From contig NZ_VOBI01000018.1 of assembly GCF_008369325.1 (NCBI RefSeq), forward strand, positions 79,687-143,686: 64,000 nucleotides of DNA, given 5' to 3'. The stretch is from Pseudomonas sp. ANT_H12B. Its GTDB lineage: Bacteria > Pseudomonadota > Gammaproteobacteria > Pseudomonadales > Pseudomonadaceae. Positions 44,158 through 54,100 of this stretch are shown piece by piece. Under the pieces are notes generated by a model. That model saw only the letters and a list, made by a program, of their open reading frames with translations, made no database searches and was not told where the DNA came from. Numbering within the stretch: position 1 is the stretch's first letter; every line of letters begins with the position of its first letter. The translations under genes and the position numbers were made by a program.

Positions 44158-44225
44158 CTCTTTCGTTCAAGCCGAAAGCTGGCTTCTACACATATTGTGA
44201 TGGTTCCATATCCAGGAGCTGAGCA

Positions 44226-45095
44226 ATGCCTTCCTTTCTCCGATTCGCCTTACGGTGGGTGAGCTATCCACTTGTGTTTGGCGGCTCTGCCACTTTTATG
44301 ATCTGGACGCTGTATACCGGCGTACCGTATTGGCCCACGACTCCCCTAGTTGCGGCAGTGGGACTTTTGCTCATCGCTGGCTTGGAGCGCATCCAACCTT
44401 TCCGCGAAGCCTGGCTTGAGGATCATCAAGACACCGCGACAGACCTGTTGCACATGCTGGTGAACCTTTCCGTCATTCAATTCACCGTTGGAGTCCTGGT
44501 CGAGTTTGGTGATGCGGTGCCAGCTTCGGTTCGTCTCTTTCCGAACAAGAGCCCGCTGTGGCTGCAGTTGCTACTGGTCATCGCCGTGCTCGATCTGAGC
44601 CTGTATGCGATGCATCGGATCAGTCACCGAGTGTATTGGCTATGGCGTTTTCACATGCCTCATCACAGCGCCGAGCGGTTGTATTGGATGAACGGGGAGC
44701 GACGACATCCGTTGCACGCGGTGCTTATGGCGAGTCCGGGGCTGGTGATCCTGTTCGCATCAGGCGCACCCTCCGCAGTTGTGGCCACTTGGTTTGGAGT
44801 TCTAACAGTGCACTTGGCCTTCCAGCATTCGAACCTGGACTACCGGGTGGGATGGTTGCGCCACATTATCGGTGTTGCCGAAATTCATCGCTGGCATCAC
44901 AAACGCGACTTTGAAGACGCCCAGGTCAACTATGGTGAGTTTCTGATGGTGTGGGACCGAATATTTGGCACGTTCTATGACAGTCTGGGGAGACTAGGCC
45001 AAGCCGAGGTCGGATTGCATGAAACGGATTACCCCAAAAATTACCTTGGACAGCTTATCGAACCCTTTGAGCATGACCGTGTAAACAAAGGCTAG
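44226..45095 (+). CDS. Sterol desaturase / fatty acid hydroxylase family membrane protein
   Basis: A 289-residue integral membrane di-iron enzyme candidate with about four membrane segments and the His clusters of the superfamily: HRISH, HMPHHS, then HLAFQHSN and EIHRWHH. It would hydroxylate or desaturate a lipid. Bacterial members often act on membrane lipids or carotenoids; the substrate here is unknown. The upstream AraC-type gene probably controls it. Confidence 0.88.
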   Translation: MPSFLRFALRWVSYPLVFGGSATFMIWTLYTGVPYWPTTPLVAAVGLLLIAGLERIQPFREAWLEDHQDTATDLLHMLVNLSVIQFTVGVLVEFGDAVPASVRLFPNKSPLWLQLLLVIAVLDLSLYAMHRISHRVYWLWRFHMPHHSAERLYWMNGERRHPLHAVLMASPGLVILFASGAPSAVVATWFGVLTVHLAFQHSNLDYRVGWLRHIIGVAEIHRWHHKRDFEDAQVNYGEFLMVWDRIFGTFYDSLGRLGQAEVGLHETDYPKNYLGQLIEPFEHDRVNKG

Positions 45096-45297
45096 TGGGC
45101 TCCCTCGCTTTGCAGCTACGGCAGCTGGCTACCGAGGCCACACTAATAGTAAAACCAATCAGACGTGATACCGAACGGTATTCTATGAGCTTTTACTACT
45201 TCCATGCTCAGGGAGTCAGGCTTCGCTGTTTAGCGAGTCCTTGTTTCTAGGCAAGGAGACTCATGTTGACCTGCTGGGCTATCTGGCTGGTTCTTCC

Positions 45298-45312
45298 TGA
45301 CAGATTCGTAAT
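45298..45312 (+). promoter_or_regulatory. CopR/CusR-like box upstream of the cus operon
   Basis: TGACAGATTCGTAAT agrees with TGACAGAAATGTAAT at 12 of 15 positions, including both half sites, about 35 bases before the leader gene at 45348. Nothing else is seen in the 45096-45347 gap. Confidence 0.5.
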
Positions 45313-45347
45313 GGTATAGCCCGTCACCAGCGACTAGACTCCCTCGC

Positions 45348-45683
45348 ATGAAACGCTATCTGCGGTGTTGCCTCATTTTCCTGATCAGCCTGGCGCTTCC
45401 CCTGAGCGGGATGGCGGGCATTCAGTCACCGATAGAACCTTGCCCGATGAAAACGACGGGCATGACTATGATGGGTGATATGAATCAGGACGGCGACATG
45501 AGCAGCTCCGCCGATCATGGCAAATCCTGCAAACCTGGCCAGGAATGCAGGAGCGCCAGCTTGCTACAAGTGTCGTTGGGGAAACCTGCCACTCGTTTGT
45601 CCAGTTCGCAGATGCTAACAATCTTCAGCGACTCCCTCCCTACTCAGGCCCCGTCCGGGGTTTGGCGACCGCCTCGCGCTTGA
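45348..45683 (+). CDS. Small Cys/Met-rich secreted protein leading the cus operon
   Basis: A 111-residue protein with a signal peptide (about 1-24, LPLSGMAGIQ) and a metal-ligand-rich mature part (EPCPMKTTGMTMMGDM, then CKPGQEC). The rest is nondescript. It ends about 100 bases before cusC. Similar short proteins lead cus-type operons in Pseudomonas islands; the function is unknown, with copper binding likely. A decayed copy is found inverted at 26210-26329, showing that leader and cusC were duplicated together. Confidence 0.7.
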   Translation: MKRYLRCCLIFLISLALPLSGMAGIQSPIEPCPMKTTGMTMMGDMNQDGDMSSSADHGKSCKPGQECRSASLLQVSLGKPATRLSSSQMLTIFSDSLPTQAPSGVWRPPRA

Positions 45684-45784
45684 TTCCTGTACCACACTAA
45701 GCCTCATCCTGCTCTGGCGCGGGATGGCATATCTGTGCGCATGTTTAAAGAGGCGCGCAGTGGATCATCACAGGAATCGTGAAC

Positions 45785-47041
45785 ATGAAGCCCAAGTGCT
45801 ACTGCACCGGTTGGCCCCTCGTGGCTGCCCTGGCGGCAAGCATGCTGGCATTGCCAAGCCATGCTGCGCCCCTGACACTCGACGAAGCCTTACGGTTGGC
45901 TGAAAACAATGCACCATCACTGACCGCCCAAGCGGCCAAACTGCAAGCGGCCAGCAGCGCCGCAATTCCAGCCGGTGAACTACCCGACCCGAAGCTCCTG
46001 CTGGGCGTACAAAACTATCCCATCGGTGGCCCTGACCGCTGGCGCCTCGAGCAGGACTTCATGACCATGCAGATGGTCGGCGTCATGCAGGAGGTACCCA
46101 ACCGTGACAAGCGTAGGGCGCGCATTGAAGTTGCCGAGGCATCCGTAGATCGAGCCGCGGCCGAAAGCCGTGTCGAGCGCTTGAACGTTCGTCAGGCCAC
46201 GGCATTGGCCTGGATCAGCAGCTACTCCGTCGAGCGTAAAGAGGCGCTGTTTCAGGATTTTTACCGTGAGAACCGTCTGTTGGCTGATACCGTCCGGGCG
46301 CAGATCGCCGGTGGTCGTGCTCAGCCTGCCGATGCAGTAACTCCGAAACAGGAGGCGGCTCAGTTGGCGGAACAACAGGACGATCTGATCCGCTTGAGGG
46401 CACAAGCCAAAGCGGCTCTCAGACGCTGGATAGGTCCGGCCGCCAATGACCAGCCCGTCGGTAGCTTGCCCGAATGGCCCATCGACGCCTCGGGTTATTC
46501 CCATAAGCTGCAATATCACCCCGCACTGGCGGCATACGCGCCAATGACTCGCGAAGCGCAGGCCAAGGTCCGTGAAGCAGAGTCCGAAAAGCAGTCCGAC
46601 TGGAGTTGGGAGCTTGATTACCAGCGCCGCAACCGTCAGTTCGGCGACATGGTCAGCGTGCAGTTCACGTTCGACCTGCCACTGTTTCCCGACTCCCGAC
46701 AAAACCCGAAGATCGCCGCCAAACACGCCGAACTGAATCAGTTAGAGGCCGAGCGCGAAGCTCTCGTACGTGAACATACCCAGCAACTGGAGGACGATCT
46801 GGCCGAATACGAGCGTCTGAACCGTGCTGTGCGCCGCAGCCAGGACAGCCTGTTACCCTTGGCCAAGGAAAAGGTTGGGCTGACCATGGCCAGCTACCGT
46901 GCCGGTAAAAGCGACTTGGCGGCTGTCATCGCGGCCCGACGTGAACTCATCGAGACCCGCCTCAAACAGATCGACTTCGAAGAACAGCGAGCCCTCACCA
47001 GTGCTCGCCTGTATTTTGCTTATGGGGACGCCAATCAATGA
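45785..47041 (+). CDS. cusC: CusC-like TolC family outer-membrane channel
   Basis: A 418-residue outer-membrane factor: signal peptide about 1-27 (ALPSHAAPLT), two repeats of the long helical hairpin typical of TolC proteins (LTLDEALRLAENNAPSLTAQ near the start, YRAGKSDLAAVIAARRELIETRL near the end). No lipoprotein Cys follows the signal. GTG 45779 is possible, but ATG 45785 has a better spaced AGGAA. It forms the exit duct of the CusCBA pump. Stop and cusB start overlap by four bases. Confidence 0.92.
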   Translation: MKPKCYCTGWPLVAALAASMLALPSHAAPLTLDEALRLAENNAPSLTAQAAKLQAASSAAIPAGELPDPKLLLGVQNYPIGGPDRWRLEQDFMTMQMVGVMQEVPNRDKRRARIEVAEASVDRAAAESRVERLNVRQATALAWISSYSVERKEALFQDFYRENRLLADTVRAQIAGGRAQPADAVTPKQEAAQLAEQQDDLIRLRAQAKAALRRWIGPAANDQPVGSLPEWPIDASGYSHKLQYHPALAAYAPMTREAQAKVREAESEKQSDWSWELDYQRRNRQFGDMVSVQFTFDLPLFPDSRQNPKIAAKHAELNQLEAEREALVREHTQQLEDDLAEYERLNRAVRRSQDSLLPLAKEKVGLTMASYRAGKSDLAAVIAARRELIETRLKQIDFEEQRALTSARLYFAYGDANQ

Positions 47042-48513
47042 GCACTCGAATCTGGAAAGGGGCTTTGCTGACAGGCCTCTCGATTGCCTTGGGCGCTGCC
47101 GGCGGTTACTGGTTCGCTCAACAGCGCATACCTGATGGCACAGCCGAACAGGCCCCTAAAGCCCAAGACGAACGCAAAGTACTGTATTGGTACGACCCGA
47201 TGTCCCCGCAGCAGAAGTTCGATAAACCAGGCAAATCTCCCTTCATGGATATGGAGTTGATGCCCCGCTACGCTGATGCTGCAGCGGACAGTGCGGCCAT
47301 CAGTATCGACCCCAGCCTTACCCAGAATCTCGGCTTGCGACTAGCTACCGTCACTCGCGGCGTGCTTGCTTCCAGCCTGGACGTGGTCGGTGTGCTGGCA
47401 TTCAACGAACGGGATGTTGCGGTGATTCAATCGCGTACTGCTGGCTTTGTGGAGCGGGTGTATGCCCGTGCTCCAGGTGATGTGCTCAAAGCGAATGCGG
47501 CTTTGGCCGATATCCTGGTCCCGGAGTGGGCCGCTGCTCAGGAAGAGTTTCTCGCACTCAAACGCAGTGGCGATGCCGACTTGCTGGCGGCAGCGCGCCA
47601 ACGCTTGCGCTTGACCGGGATGCCAGCGACGTTGATTGCTCAAGTGGAGCGAAGCGGCAGGACCCAGCCGGTCCTGACGCTCACCAGCCCCATAAGCGGT
47701 GTGCTGCAAGAGTTGAATGTACGTTCGGGTATGACCGTGGCGGCCGGCGAGACTCTGGCTCGAGTCAATGGCTTGAGTAGCGTCTGGCTGGCAGTGGCCG
47801 TTCCAGAGTCGGAAACTGGGTCGATCATCATGGGGCAAGCGGTAGAAGCACGTCTGCCAGCCTTTCCGGGAACAGTGCTCAAGGGCACGGTCAGTGCGAT
47901 TCTGCCCGAAACCAATCCCGACAGCCGAACTGTGCGTGTGCGGGTCGAACTGCCCAACCCTGATGGGCGACTCAGGCCGGGTATGACGGCCCAGGTGCAC
48001 CTGAATCGTTCGACCGAACAAAGCGTGCTGTGGGTGCCGAGCGAGGCAATCATTCGTACCGGTCGACGGGTCCTGGTGATGCTCGCCGAAGACGCTGGTC
48101 GCTACCGACCCGTAGAGGTGCAACTCGGGCAGGAAAACGAAGGCAAGACGGTGGTGTTGAAGGGGTTGGAAGAAGGCCAGCAGGTAGTCAGCTCTGGACA
48201 GTTCCTGCTCGACTCTGAGGCCAGTCTCAAGGGCATTGTTGCGAGCACGCTGGAAATGTCACCACCCAGCGCAGCAGCCTCCAGCTTTCATGAGGCGGAT
48301 GGGCAGATCGTCGAGATCAATAACCAAGACGTAACAATCGCCCTTGGTCCGTTCAAGACGCTGGGCATGCCTGGTATGACTATGACCTTCCCATTGGCTG
48401 ACCCTGCTCTCAAGCAAGGACTCAAGGCGGGGGACACGGTTCGGGTTGCGGTGAGCCAAACCGATGATGGATTGCGCGTTGAACGCCTGGAAAAACTAGG
48501 GGGCCAGCCATGA
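47038..48513 (+). CDS. cusB: CusB periplasmic adaptor with fused CusF domain
   Basis: A 491-residue membrane-fusion protein: an N-terminal anchor (about 8-28), a heavy-metal-binding segment YWYDPMSPQQKF ... MDMELMPRY with the three-methionine type site, lipoyl and beta-barrel domains, and at the C-terminus (about 415-488) a CusF-type copper-binding OB fold (VEINNQDVTIALGPFKTLGM, then PGMTMTF). In E. coli CusF is a separate chaperone; here it is joined to the adaptor. It links CusA to CusC. Overlaps both neighbours by four bases. Confidence 0.93.
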   Translation: MSTRIWKGALLTGLSIALGAAGGYWFAQQRIPDGTAEQAPKAQDERKVLYWYDPMSPQQKFDKPGKSPFMDMELMPRYADAAADSAAISIDPSLTQNLGLRLATVTRGVLASSLDVVGVLAFNERDVAVIQSRTAGFVERVYARAPGDVLKANAALADILVPEWAAAQEEFLALKRSGDADLLAAARQRLRLTGMPATLIAQVERSGRTQPVLTLTSPISGVLQELNVRSGMTVAAGETLARVNGLSSVWLAVAVPESETGSIIMGQAVEARLPAFPGTVLKGTVSAILPETNPDSRTVRVRVELPNPDGRLRPGMTAQVHLNRSTEQSVLWVPSEAIIRTGRRVLVMLAEDAGRYRPVEVQLGQENEGKTVVLKGLEEGQQVVSSGQFLLDSEASLKGIVASTLEMSPPSAAASSFHEADGQIVEINNQDVTIALGPFKTLGMPGMTMTFPLADPALKQGLKAGDTVRVAVSQTDDGLRVERLEKLGGQP

Positions 48514-51500
48514 TCGCCGCCCTTATCCGCTGGTCAGTCGCCAACCGCTTCCTGGTACTGCTGGCCACGATCTTCGTCACGGTCTGGGGCGTCTGGTCGG
48601 TTCAGAGCACCCCGATCGATGCACTTCCGGATCTCTCTGATGTTCAGGTGATCATCCGTACCCCTTATCCAGGACAAGCGCCGCAAATAGTTGAGAACCA
48701 GGTGACCTATCCGTTGGCCACCACCATGCTCTCGGTGCCGGGGGCTAAGACCGTACGCGGCTATTCTTTTTTTGGCGACAGCTTCGTGTACGTGTTGTTT
48801 GAAGACGGTACGGACTTGTACTGGGCCCGCTCGCGGGTGCTGGAATATTTGAGTCAGGTTCAAAGCCGCCTGCCGGCTTCCGCCAAACCGTCCTTGGGCC
48901 CCGACGCCACAGGCGTGGGCTGGATCTATCAGTACGCACTGGTGGATCGCAGTGGCGGACACGACTTGGCGCAACTGCGCGCCTTGCAGGACTGGTTCCT
49001 CAAGTTCGAACTCAAGACCCTGCCGAATGTTGCGGAAGTGGCCACCGTGGGCGGCATGGTCAAACAGTACCAGGTGCAGCTCGATCCACTGAAACTAGCC
49101 AACCTGGGCATCACTCAAGCAGCGGTGACTGAGGCTATCGGCAAGGCCAATCAGGAAACCGGTGGTGCGTTGCTGGAGATGGCGGAGACCGAGTTTATGG
49201 TGCGCGCTTCCGGTTATCTGAAGACACTCAACGACTTTCGTGCGATTCCGCTCAAGCTCGGTGCTGGCGGGGTGCCTGTGTCCCTCGGCGACGTGGCGAC
49301 GATCCAGTTGGGGCCGGAGATGCGCCGCGGCATCACTGAACTCGACGGCGAAGGCGAGACCGTCGGCGGCGTGGTGATTCTACGCAGCGGCAAGAACGCT
49401 CGCGAAACCATTGCGGCGGTCAAGGCCAAGCTCGATGACCTGAAAAGCAGCCTGCCGGCCGGGGTGGAAATCGTCACCACCTACGACCGCAGCAAGCTGA
49501 TCGACCGCGCCGTGGAAAACCTCAGCTACAAACTGCTTGAGGAGTTCATCGTCGTCGCGTTGGTCTGTGGGATATTTCTCTGGCACCTGCGTTCATCCCT
49601 GGTGGCCATTATCTCTTTGCCGGTTGGGGTGCTCATTGCCTTCATCGTCATGCGGCATCAAGGAATCAACGCCAACATAATGTCCCTTGGCGGGATTGCC
49701 ATTGCCATCGGCGCGATGGTCGACGCCGCCGTGGTAATGATCGAGAACGCCCACAAGAAGATCGAGGCCTGGCATGTGGCCCATCCTGGGGAGGAGTTGA
49801 AGGGCGAACGTCACTGGCATGTGGTGACCGAAGCGGCGGCGGAGGTTGGACCGGCGCTGTTCTTCTGCCTGCTGATCATCACCCTATCGTTCATCCCGGT
49901 GTTCACCCTGGAGGCTCAAGAGGGTCGTCTTTTTGGTCCATTGGCCTTCACCAAGACCTATGCTATGGCTGCGGCGGCCGGACTGTCGGTAACTCTGGTG
50001 CCGGTGCTGATGGGCTACTGGATTCGTGGGCGGATCCCCAAAGAGGACCAGAACCCGCTGAACCGCTGGTTGATCAGGATCTATCAGCCAGCCCTGGATG
50101 CGGTATTGCGTCGGCCCAAAGTCACCCTACTGATCGCGTTAATGGTTTTCCTCAGCGCATTGTGGCCGATCTCTCGCTTGGGTGGCGAGTTCCTCCCTGC
50201 GCTGGACGAGGGCGATTTGCTCTATATGCCTTCGGCTCTGCCAGGGTTGTCGGCGCAGAAAGCGGCGCAGCTGCTGCAACAGACCGACCGCCTGATCAAG
50301 ACGGTACCCGAAGTCGAACACGTTTTTGGTAAGGCTGGTCGCGCCGAAACCGCCACCGACCCGGCGCCGCTGGAGATGTTCGAGACCACTATCCAGTTCA
50401 AACCGCGCGAGCAGTGGCGCCCTGGTATGACCCAGGAAAAACTGGTGGAAGAGCTGGATCGAGTGGTACGCGTCCCGGGCCTGACCAATATCTGGATACC
50501 CCCGATCCGCAACCGCATCGACATGCTCGCCACCGGGATCAAGAGTCCGATCGGAGTGAAAATTGCCGGCACCAATTTGACGGAGATCGATGCGGCTACT
50601 CAGGCGGTCGAGCGCGTAGCCAAAAATGTGCCTGGGGTCAGTTCGGCACTTGCCGAACGATTAACCGGTGGGCGTTACATCGATGTGGATATCGACCGCA
50701 AAGCCGCTGCCCGCTATGGATTGAATATCGCTGATGTGCAGTCGATCGTCGCCGGTGCTATTGGTGGTGAAAACGTTGGCGAGACCATTGAAGGGCTCGC
50801 CCGTTTCCCGATCAATGTGCGTTATCCCCGAGAGTGGCGTGATTCGCTTGGCGCTTTGGAGCAACTGCCGATCTACACCCCGCTGGGGAGTCAGATCACC
50901 CTGGGCACGGTGGCGAAGGTCAAGGTCAGTGAAGGCCCGCCGATGCTCAAGAGCGAAAATGCCCGACCTTCCGGATGGGTGTACATCGACGTGCGTGGCC
51001 GGGACATTGCCTCAGTGGTTGCTGATCTACGTCGGGTTGTGAGTGAACAGGTCAAGCTGCAGCCAGGCATGAGCCTGAGTTACTCAGGGCAGTTCGAGTT
51101 TCTTGAACGAGCCAACGCACGGCTCAAGCTGGTGGTGCCAGCCACTCTGTTGATTATTTTCGTGCTGCTGTACCTAACGTTTTCCCGATTCGACGAGGCT
51201 TTGCTGATCATGGCCACCTTGCCGTTCGCCCTTACAGGTGGGGCGTGGTTCCTCTATCTGCTGGGATTCAACCTGTCGGTGGCTACTGGCGTCGGTTTTA
51301 TCGCTCTGGCGGGTGTGTCTGCCGAATTCGGCGTGATCATGCTGCTCTACTTGAAAAACGCCTGGGCCGAACGTGTAGAGGCCGGCGACAATACCGAGCG
51401 TGGGCTAATCGCAGCGATTAGCGAAGGAGCCGTGCAGCGGGTTCGACCCAAGGCCATGACGGTGGCGGTCATCATTGCTGGCCTGTTACCGATCCTATTG

Positions 51501-51668
51501 GGCAGCGGTTCCGGTAGCGAAGTGATGAGCCGCATCGCTGCGCCCATGGTCGGTGGCATGGTCACCGCGCCCTTACTGTCCCTGTTTGTTATTCCGGCAG
51601 CTTACCGCTTGATGCGCCGCCGGCGCCTCGCTGTTGAATCTAAACTCTCGCAAGGAAGCGGACTATGA
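48510..51668 (+). CDS. cusA: CusA heavy-metal RND efflux pump
   Basis: A 1052-residue inner-membrane RND transporter of the heavy-metal class: one N-terminal helix with WSVANRFLVLLATIFV, two large periplasmic loops, and 12 helices in all. Family features include PIDALPDLSDVQVIIRTPYPG, GAMVDAAVVMIENAHKK with the helix IV acidic residues, and GVSAEFGVIMLLYL. It expels Cu(I)/Ag(I), driven by protons. Full length, no frame break. Ends the cusCBA operon. Confidence 0.95.
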   Translation: MIAALIRWSVANRFLVLLATIFVTVWGVWSVQSTPIDALPDLSDVQVIIRTPYPGQAPQIVENQVTYPLATTMLSVPGAKTVRGYSFFGDSFVYVLFEDGTDLYWARSRVLEYLSQVQSRLPASAKPSLGPDATGVGWIYQYALVDRSGGHDLAQLRALQDWFLKFELKTLPNVAEVATVGGMVKQYQVQLDPLKLANLGITQAAVTEAIGKANQETGGALLEMAETEFMVRASGYLKTLNDFRAIPLKLGAGGVPVSLGDVATIQLGPEMRRGITELDGEGETVGGVVILRSGKNARETIAAVKAKLDDLKSSLPAGVEIVTTYDRSKLIDRAVENLSYKLLEEFIVVALVCGIFLWHLRSSLVAIISLPVGVLIAFIVMRHQGINANIMSLGGIAIAIGAMVDAAVVMIENAHKKIEAWHVAHPGEELKGERHWHVVTEAAAEVGPALFFCLLIITLSFIPVFTLEAQEGRLFGPLAFTKTYAMAAAAGLSVTLVPVLMGYWIRGRIPKEDQNPLNRWLIRIYQPALDAVLRRPKVTLLIALMVFLSALWPISRLGGEFLPALDEGDLLYMPSALPGLSAQKAAQLLQQTDRLIKTVPEVEHVFGKAGRAETATDPAPLEMFETTIQFKPREQWRPGMTQEKLVEELDRVVRVPGLTNIWIPPIRNRIDMLATGIKSPIGVKIAGTNLTEIDAATQAVERVAKNVPGVSSALAERLTGGRYIDVDIDRKAAARYGLNIADVQSIVAGAIGGENVGETIEGLARFPINVRYPREWRDSLGALEQLPIYTPLGSQITLGTVAKVKVSEGPPMLKSENARPSGWVYIDVRGRDIASVVADLRRVVSEQVKLQPGMSLSYSGQFEFLERANARLKLVVPATLLIIFVLLYLTFSRFDEALLIMATLPFALTGGAWFLYLLGFNLSVATGVGFIALAGVSAEFGVIMLLYLKNAWAERVEAGDNTERGLIAAISEGAVQRVRPKAMTVAVIIAGLLPILLGSGSGSEVMSRIAAPMVGGMVTAPLLSLFVIPAAYRLMRRRRLAVESKLSQGSGL

Positions 51669-51893
51669 AGTAATCGTGTCCGCCACTGCTGCACGGCTCC
51701 TGGTTGCATGCGCAATATCATCCAGCGGTCTGGCTTTCTGATTGGACAGAGGACGACCCTTATAATCAATCCGGGATCGAACTCTATCGGCAATGCGCCA
51801 AAACACAGCTGATAGAGATCGACGCAGGAGGCTAATAAGCCCTTCTCGATGCGGATAGGTTGTAAGAACGAACGCATATTTCTTCTTAGGCAA
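51663..51893 (-). CDS. Possible 76-residue protein of unknown function
   Basis: A short minus-strand frame with plausible protein character (basic, with SLLRRSLSAVFWRIADRV, then DDIAHATRSR) beginning at a TTG without a clear ribosome site and overlapping the cusA end by six bases. I do not recognise the family. It could equally be a fragment in this gene-debris zone. Confidence 0.25.
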   Translation of the reverse strand: MPKKKYAFVLTTYPHREGLISLLRRSLSAVFWRIADRVRSRIDYKGRPLSNQKARPLDDIAHATRSRAAVADTITS

Positions 51894-51914
51894 ACCCGGA
51901 GGAATGTATGGAAA

Positions 51915-52100
51915 ATGTCGGGCTTGATCGATTTACTCGCTGGTAAAGGAAACAGCTTGATTGGCAGTGTTCTGAGTGATGCCGAAGCGGTGTCGTTTGT
52001 TGAGGCGCATTTTCCGGGCAAAGCGTATTGCCTGGTAGCTGACTGGACCGTGATCGATGTGTCCGTCTCCGACGAGCAAACCAAAATGCTTGCGCCATGA
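51915..52100 (+). CDS. Possible 61-residue ORF downstream of cusA
   Basis: An ATG 11 bases behind GGAGG opens a short frame (MSGLIDLLAGKGNSLIG, VSFVEAHFPGKAYCLVADW). No family recognised. A second ATG at 51908, nearer to the ribosome site, opens only 12 codons, so the region may be frameshifted. It abuts a clear gene fragment. Confidence 0.25.
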   Translation: MSGLIDLLAGKGNSLIGSVLSDAEAVSFVEAHFPGKAYCLVADWTVIDVSVSDEQTKMLAP

Positions 52101-52103
52101 TGC

Positions 52104-52311
52104 TACCTATAACCCGATCACCAGCAACGGTGCGTTGGGCGAAGTCACGCTCTTGAGCGGCAGTGCCAAGCAAGTCTTGCCGCTGGCACCCTCCGGCGAC
52201 AACGCGCTGTTGGCGGAATGCTCTTACCAAGCCGCAGCAGGCAGCAAAGCTGTGCTCAAACTGACGTTTCCCGGCAAGTCGGCTGAGCTGTTTCGCTTCG
52301 TCTTACCGTGA
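52104..52311 (+). pseudogene. 3' fragment of a periplasmic Cu-efflux-associated protein gene
   Basis: The frame ending at 52311 encodes LLSGSAKQVLPLAPSGDNAL and KAVLKLTFPGKSAELFRFVLP. This looks like the C-terminal half of a short periplasmic protein found after cusCBA-type operons in Pseudomonas (sequence type HGGVV...YELVA...RFVLK, from memory). The signal peptide and N-terminal half are missing, and the in-frame start at 52057 gives an unrelated leader. Probably inactive. Confidence 0.5.
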
Positions 52312-52461
52312 GCAATAACTACATTTCCCGTAGCGCTCAATGCCGAGTAGTTGATCATGATCAATGAGCGACTGGTTGCGGCGGCGCAGCATGATAGGCA
52401 GGCGATTGCTCGCCGAATACCAGTCGCAATAGTCACTGTTTCGCTAAAAGGATCAGCGCTC

Positions 52462-53466
52462 ATGTTCAAGTTCAAACTGCTTTTGGCGTCCAGTCTCGCG
52501 CTGGCTTTAAACGTAGCGCTGGCAGCGCCAGTTGGCACCGTGTACACGGCCAATGAGCGCGACAGTTCGATTAGCCAAGTCAGGCTCGACACGGGTGTGG
52601 TCAAAACGCTGCCCCTGAATATTGCACCGCATAATTTACAAATCAGCGCCGATGGACGCTTGCTACTGGTGGTGGGCATGCCTACGCATGCTGAGCATCA
52701 AACAGGAGCCATGAAGGCGGGTGAGTTGCTGGTGTTCAGCACTGCCACGCTAGATAAACCGGCCTTTAGCCTACCGGCGGGGCAACATCCCGCCCACGTG
52801 GTGACTGACCTGAGCGGACAGCGAGCTTTCGTTAGCGACTCTGCCGCTAATCTGGTGCGGGTGTTTGACCTACAAGCACGCACTCAGCTGGGCACTGTCA
52901 AGACCGGTAGTTTCCCCCATGGTTTACGCCTGAGCCCGGATGGCAAGATGCTGTATGTCGCCAATATGCGCAGTGGCAGCGTATCAGTAATCGATACCGC
53001 AACGCTGAAAGAAGCCACGCAAATTGCCGTTGGTAACGGCCCCGTGCAAGTCGGCTTCGCCCCAGATGGGCGGCAGGCCTATGTGTCGCTGAGCGCGGAG
53101 AACAAGCTCGGAATCATCGATACGGAAACACAACGCTTGATAGGTAAAGTTGCCGTCGGCAGAACGCCGATTCAGATGTATGCCACGGCAGATGGTCGCC
53201 AGGTCTACGTGGCCAATCAGGGCAGCAGCAGTGAGCCGGATGACCGCGTCTCGGTGATTGACCCGCAGACCTTGAGCGTTGTCGCCACCCTGACCACCGG
53301 TAAGGGCGCTCACGGCGTGGCCATCAGCAGCGACGGCGCTTATGTGTTTGTTAGCAATATCGAGGCCGGCACCTTCTCTGTGATCGATACTGCCAGTCGC
53401 ACAGTGGTGGCCAGCCATAAAGTCGGGGCCGGACCCAATGGCATTAGCTACCAAGTGCCCGAGTGA
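52462..53466 (+). CDS. YncE-like periplasmic beta-propeller protein
   Basis: A 334-residue protein with a signal peptide (about 1-21, VALAAPVGTV) and seven repeats of the YVTN/NHL-type propeller, each about 42 residues with SPDGKMLYVANMRSGSVSVID-like units (for example TADGRQVYVANQGSS, SSDGAYVFVSNIEAG). Such proteins often bind ligands or metals in the periplasm or carry quinoprotein-like folds. ATG 52462, preceded by AAAGGA, gives the signal peptide; an upstream extension does not. No functional partner is evident, although copper genes lie upstream. Confidence 0.87.
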   Translation: MFKFKLLLASSLALALNVALAAPVGTVYTANERDSSISQVRLDTGVVKTLPLNIAPHNLQISADGRLLLVVGMPTHAEHQTGAMKAGELLVFSTATLDKPAFSLPAGQHPAHVVTDLSGQRAFVSDSAANLVRVFDLQARTQLGTVKTGSFPHGLRLSPDGKMLYVANMRSGSVSVIDTATLKEATQIAVGNGPVQVGFAPDGRQAYVSLSAENKLGIIDTETQRLIGKVAVGRTPIQMYATADGRQVYVANQGSSSEPDDRVSVIDPQTLSVVATLTTGKGAHGVAISSDGAYVFVSNIEAGTFSVIDTASRTVVASHKVGAGPNGISYQVPE

Positions 53467-53685
53467 GCCGCAAACAACCGCTGGTTTGTGCTGCCGGACT
53501 GCGGCAACCGAGTCTGACGGTCCAAAGACTTGTGTGAGCGTTTGCTGTCAGGGTGGTGTTATAGAGCAATGTCGCATCATTGAATCGCTGTCGAGTCGCA
53601 GTTAACTGACGAAGCATTTCGTCAACATGCAATGACAGCAGAATGGCGGCATCTAGCGCCGCCAGAAATAGACCAAGCGACTATT

Positions 53686-54072
53686 TCAGTGATTTGCATG
53701 CAGAGGCAGGGCTATCGAAATCAAAGCTGCGAGCAGCACGAAGGCGCTCGATATCCATAAGCACGTCCCCAGCCCATACACCGGCAAGGCCACCACAAAC
53801 CAGACATCGCGGGCACCGAGCAGGAACATCCGCGCCGCTGAAAGGATATTGATCGCCCGGATCTTGGACAGGATGTCGCGAAACTTTGGCTTGGCTTTGG
53901 CCTTGCCCAAATCCTTCTTCAACAGGATCAGGCTACTGATCCAAATCAGCGCCAGTACGCCGGCCATGGCCAGCAAGGCGCCTTTGAAGCCGATCAATGC
54001 CAGCAAGGCTCCGCCAAGAAAGAAGCCGGCACCCTTGAGTGCGTTCTTCGAGCCGATGAGGATCGCTAAACG
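53686..54072 (-). pseudogene. Internal fragment of an MFS permease gene
   Basis: Minus-strand reading gives LIGSKNALKGAGFFLGGALL, LLAMAGVLALIWISSLILLK, KKDLGKAKAKPKFRDILSK and ARDVWFVVALPVY, as in the middle of a 400-residue MFS transporter. Both ends are missing: homology stops near 53760 at one side and near 54072 at the other, where palindromic sequence begins. It is inactive. The preceding gap 53467-53685 has no certain gene. Confidence 0.6.
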
Positions 54073-54100
54073 AGGAGTTTTCTACAGTCGCGACGTAAGG

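Noticed and set aside
53460..53640. A minus-strand stretch (EMLRQLTATRQRFNDATLL) resembling a TolC or LemA fragment
   Set aside because: The similarity is a short coiled-coil-like pattern, no start or continuation is found, and I could not name a family.
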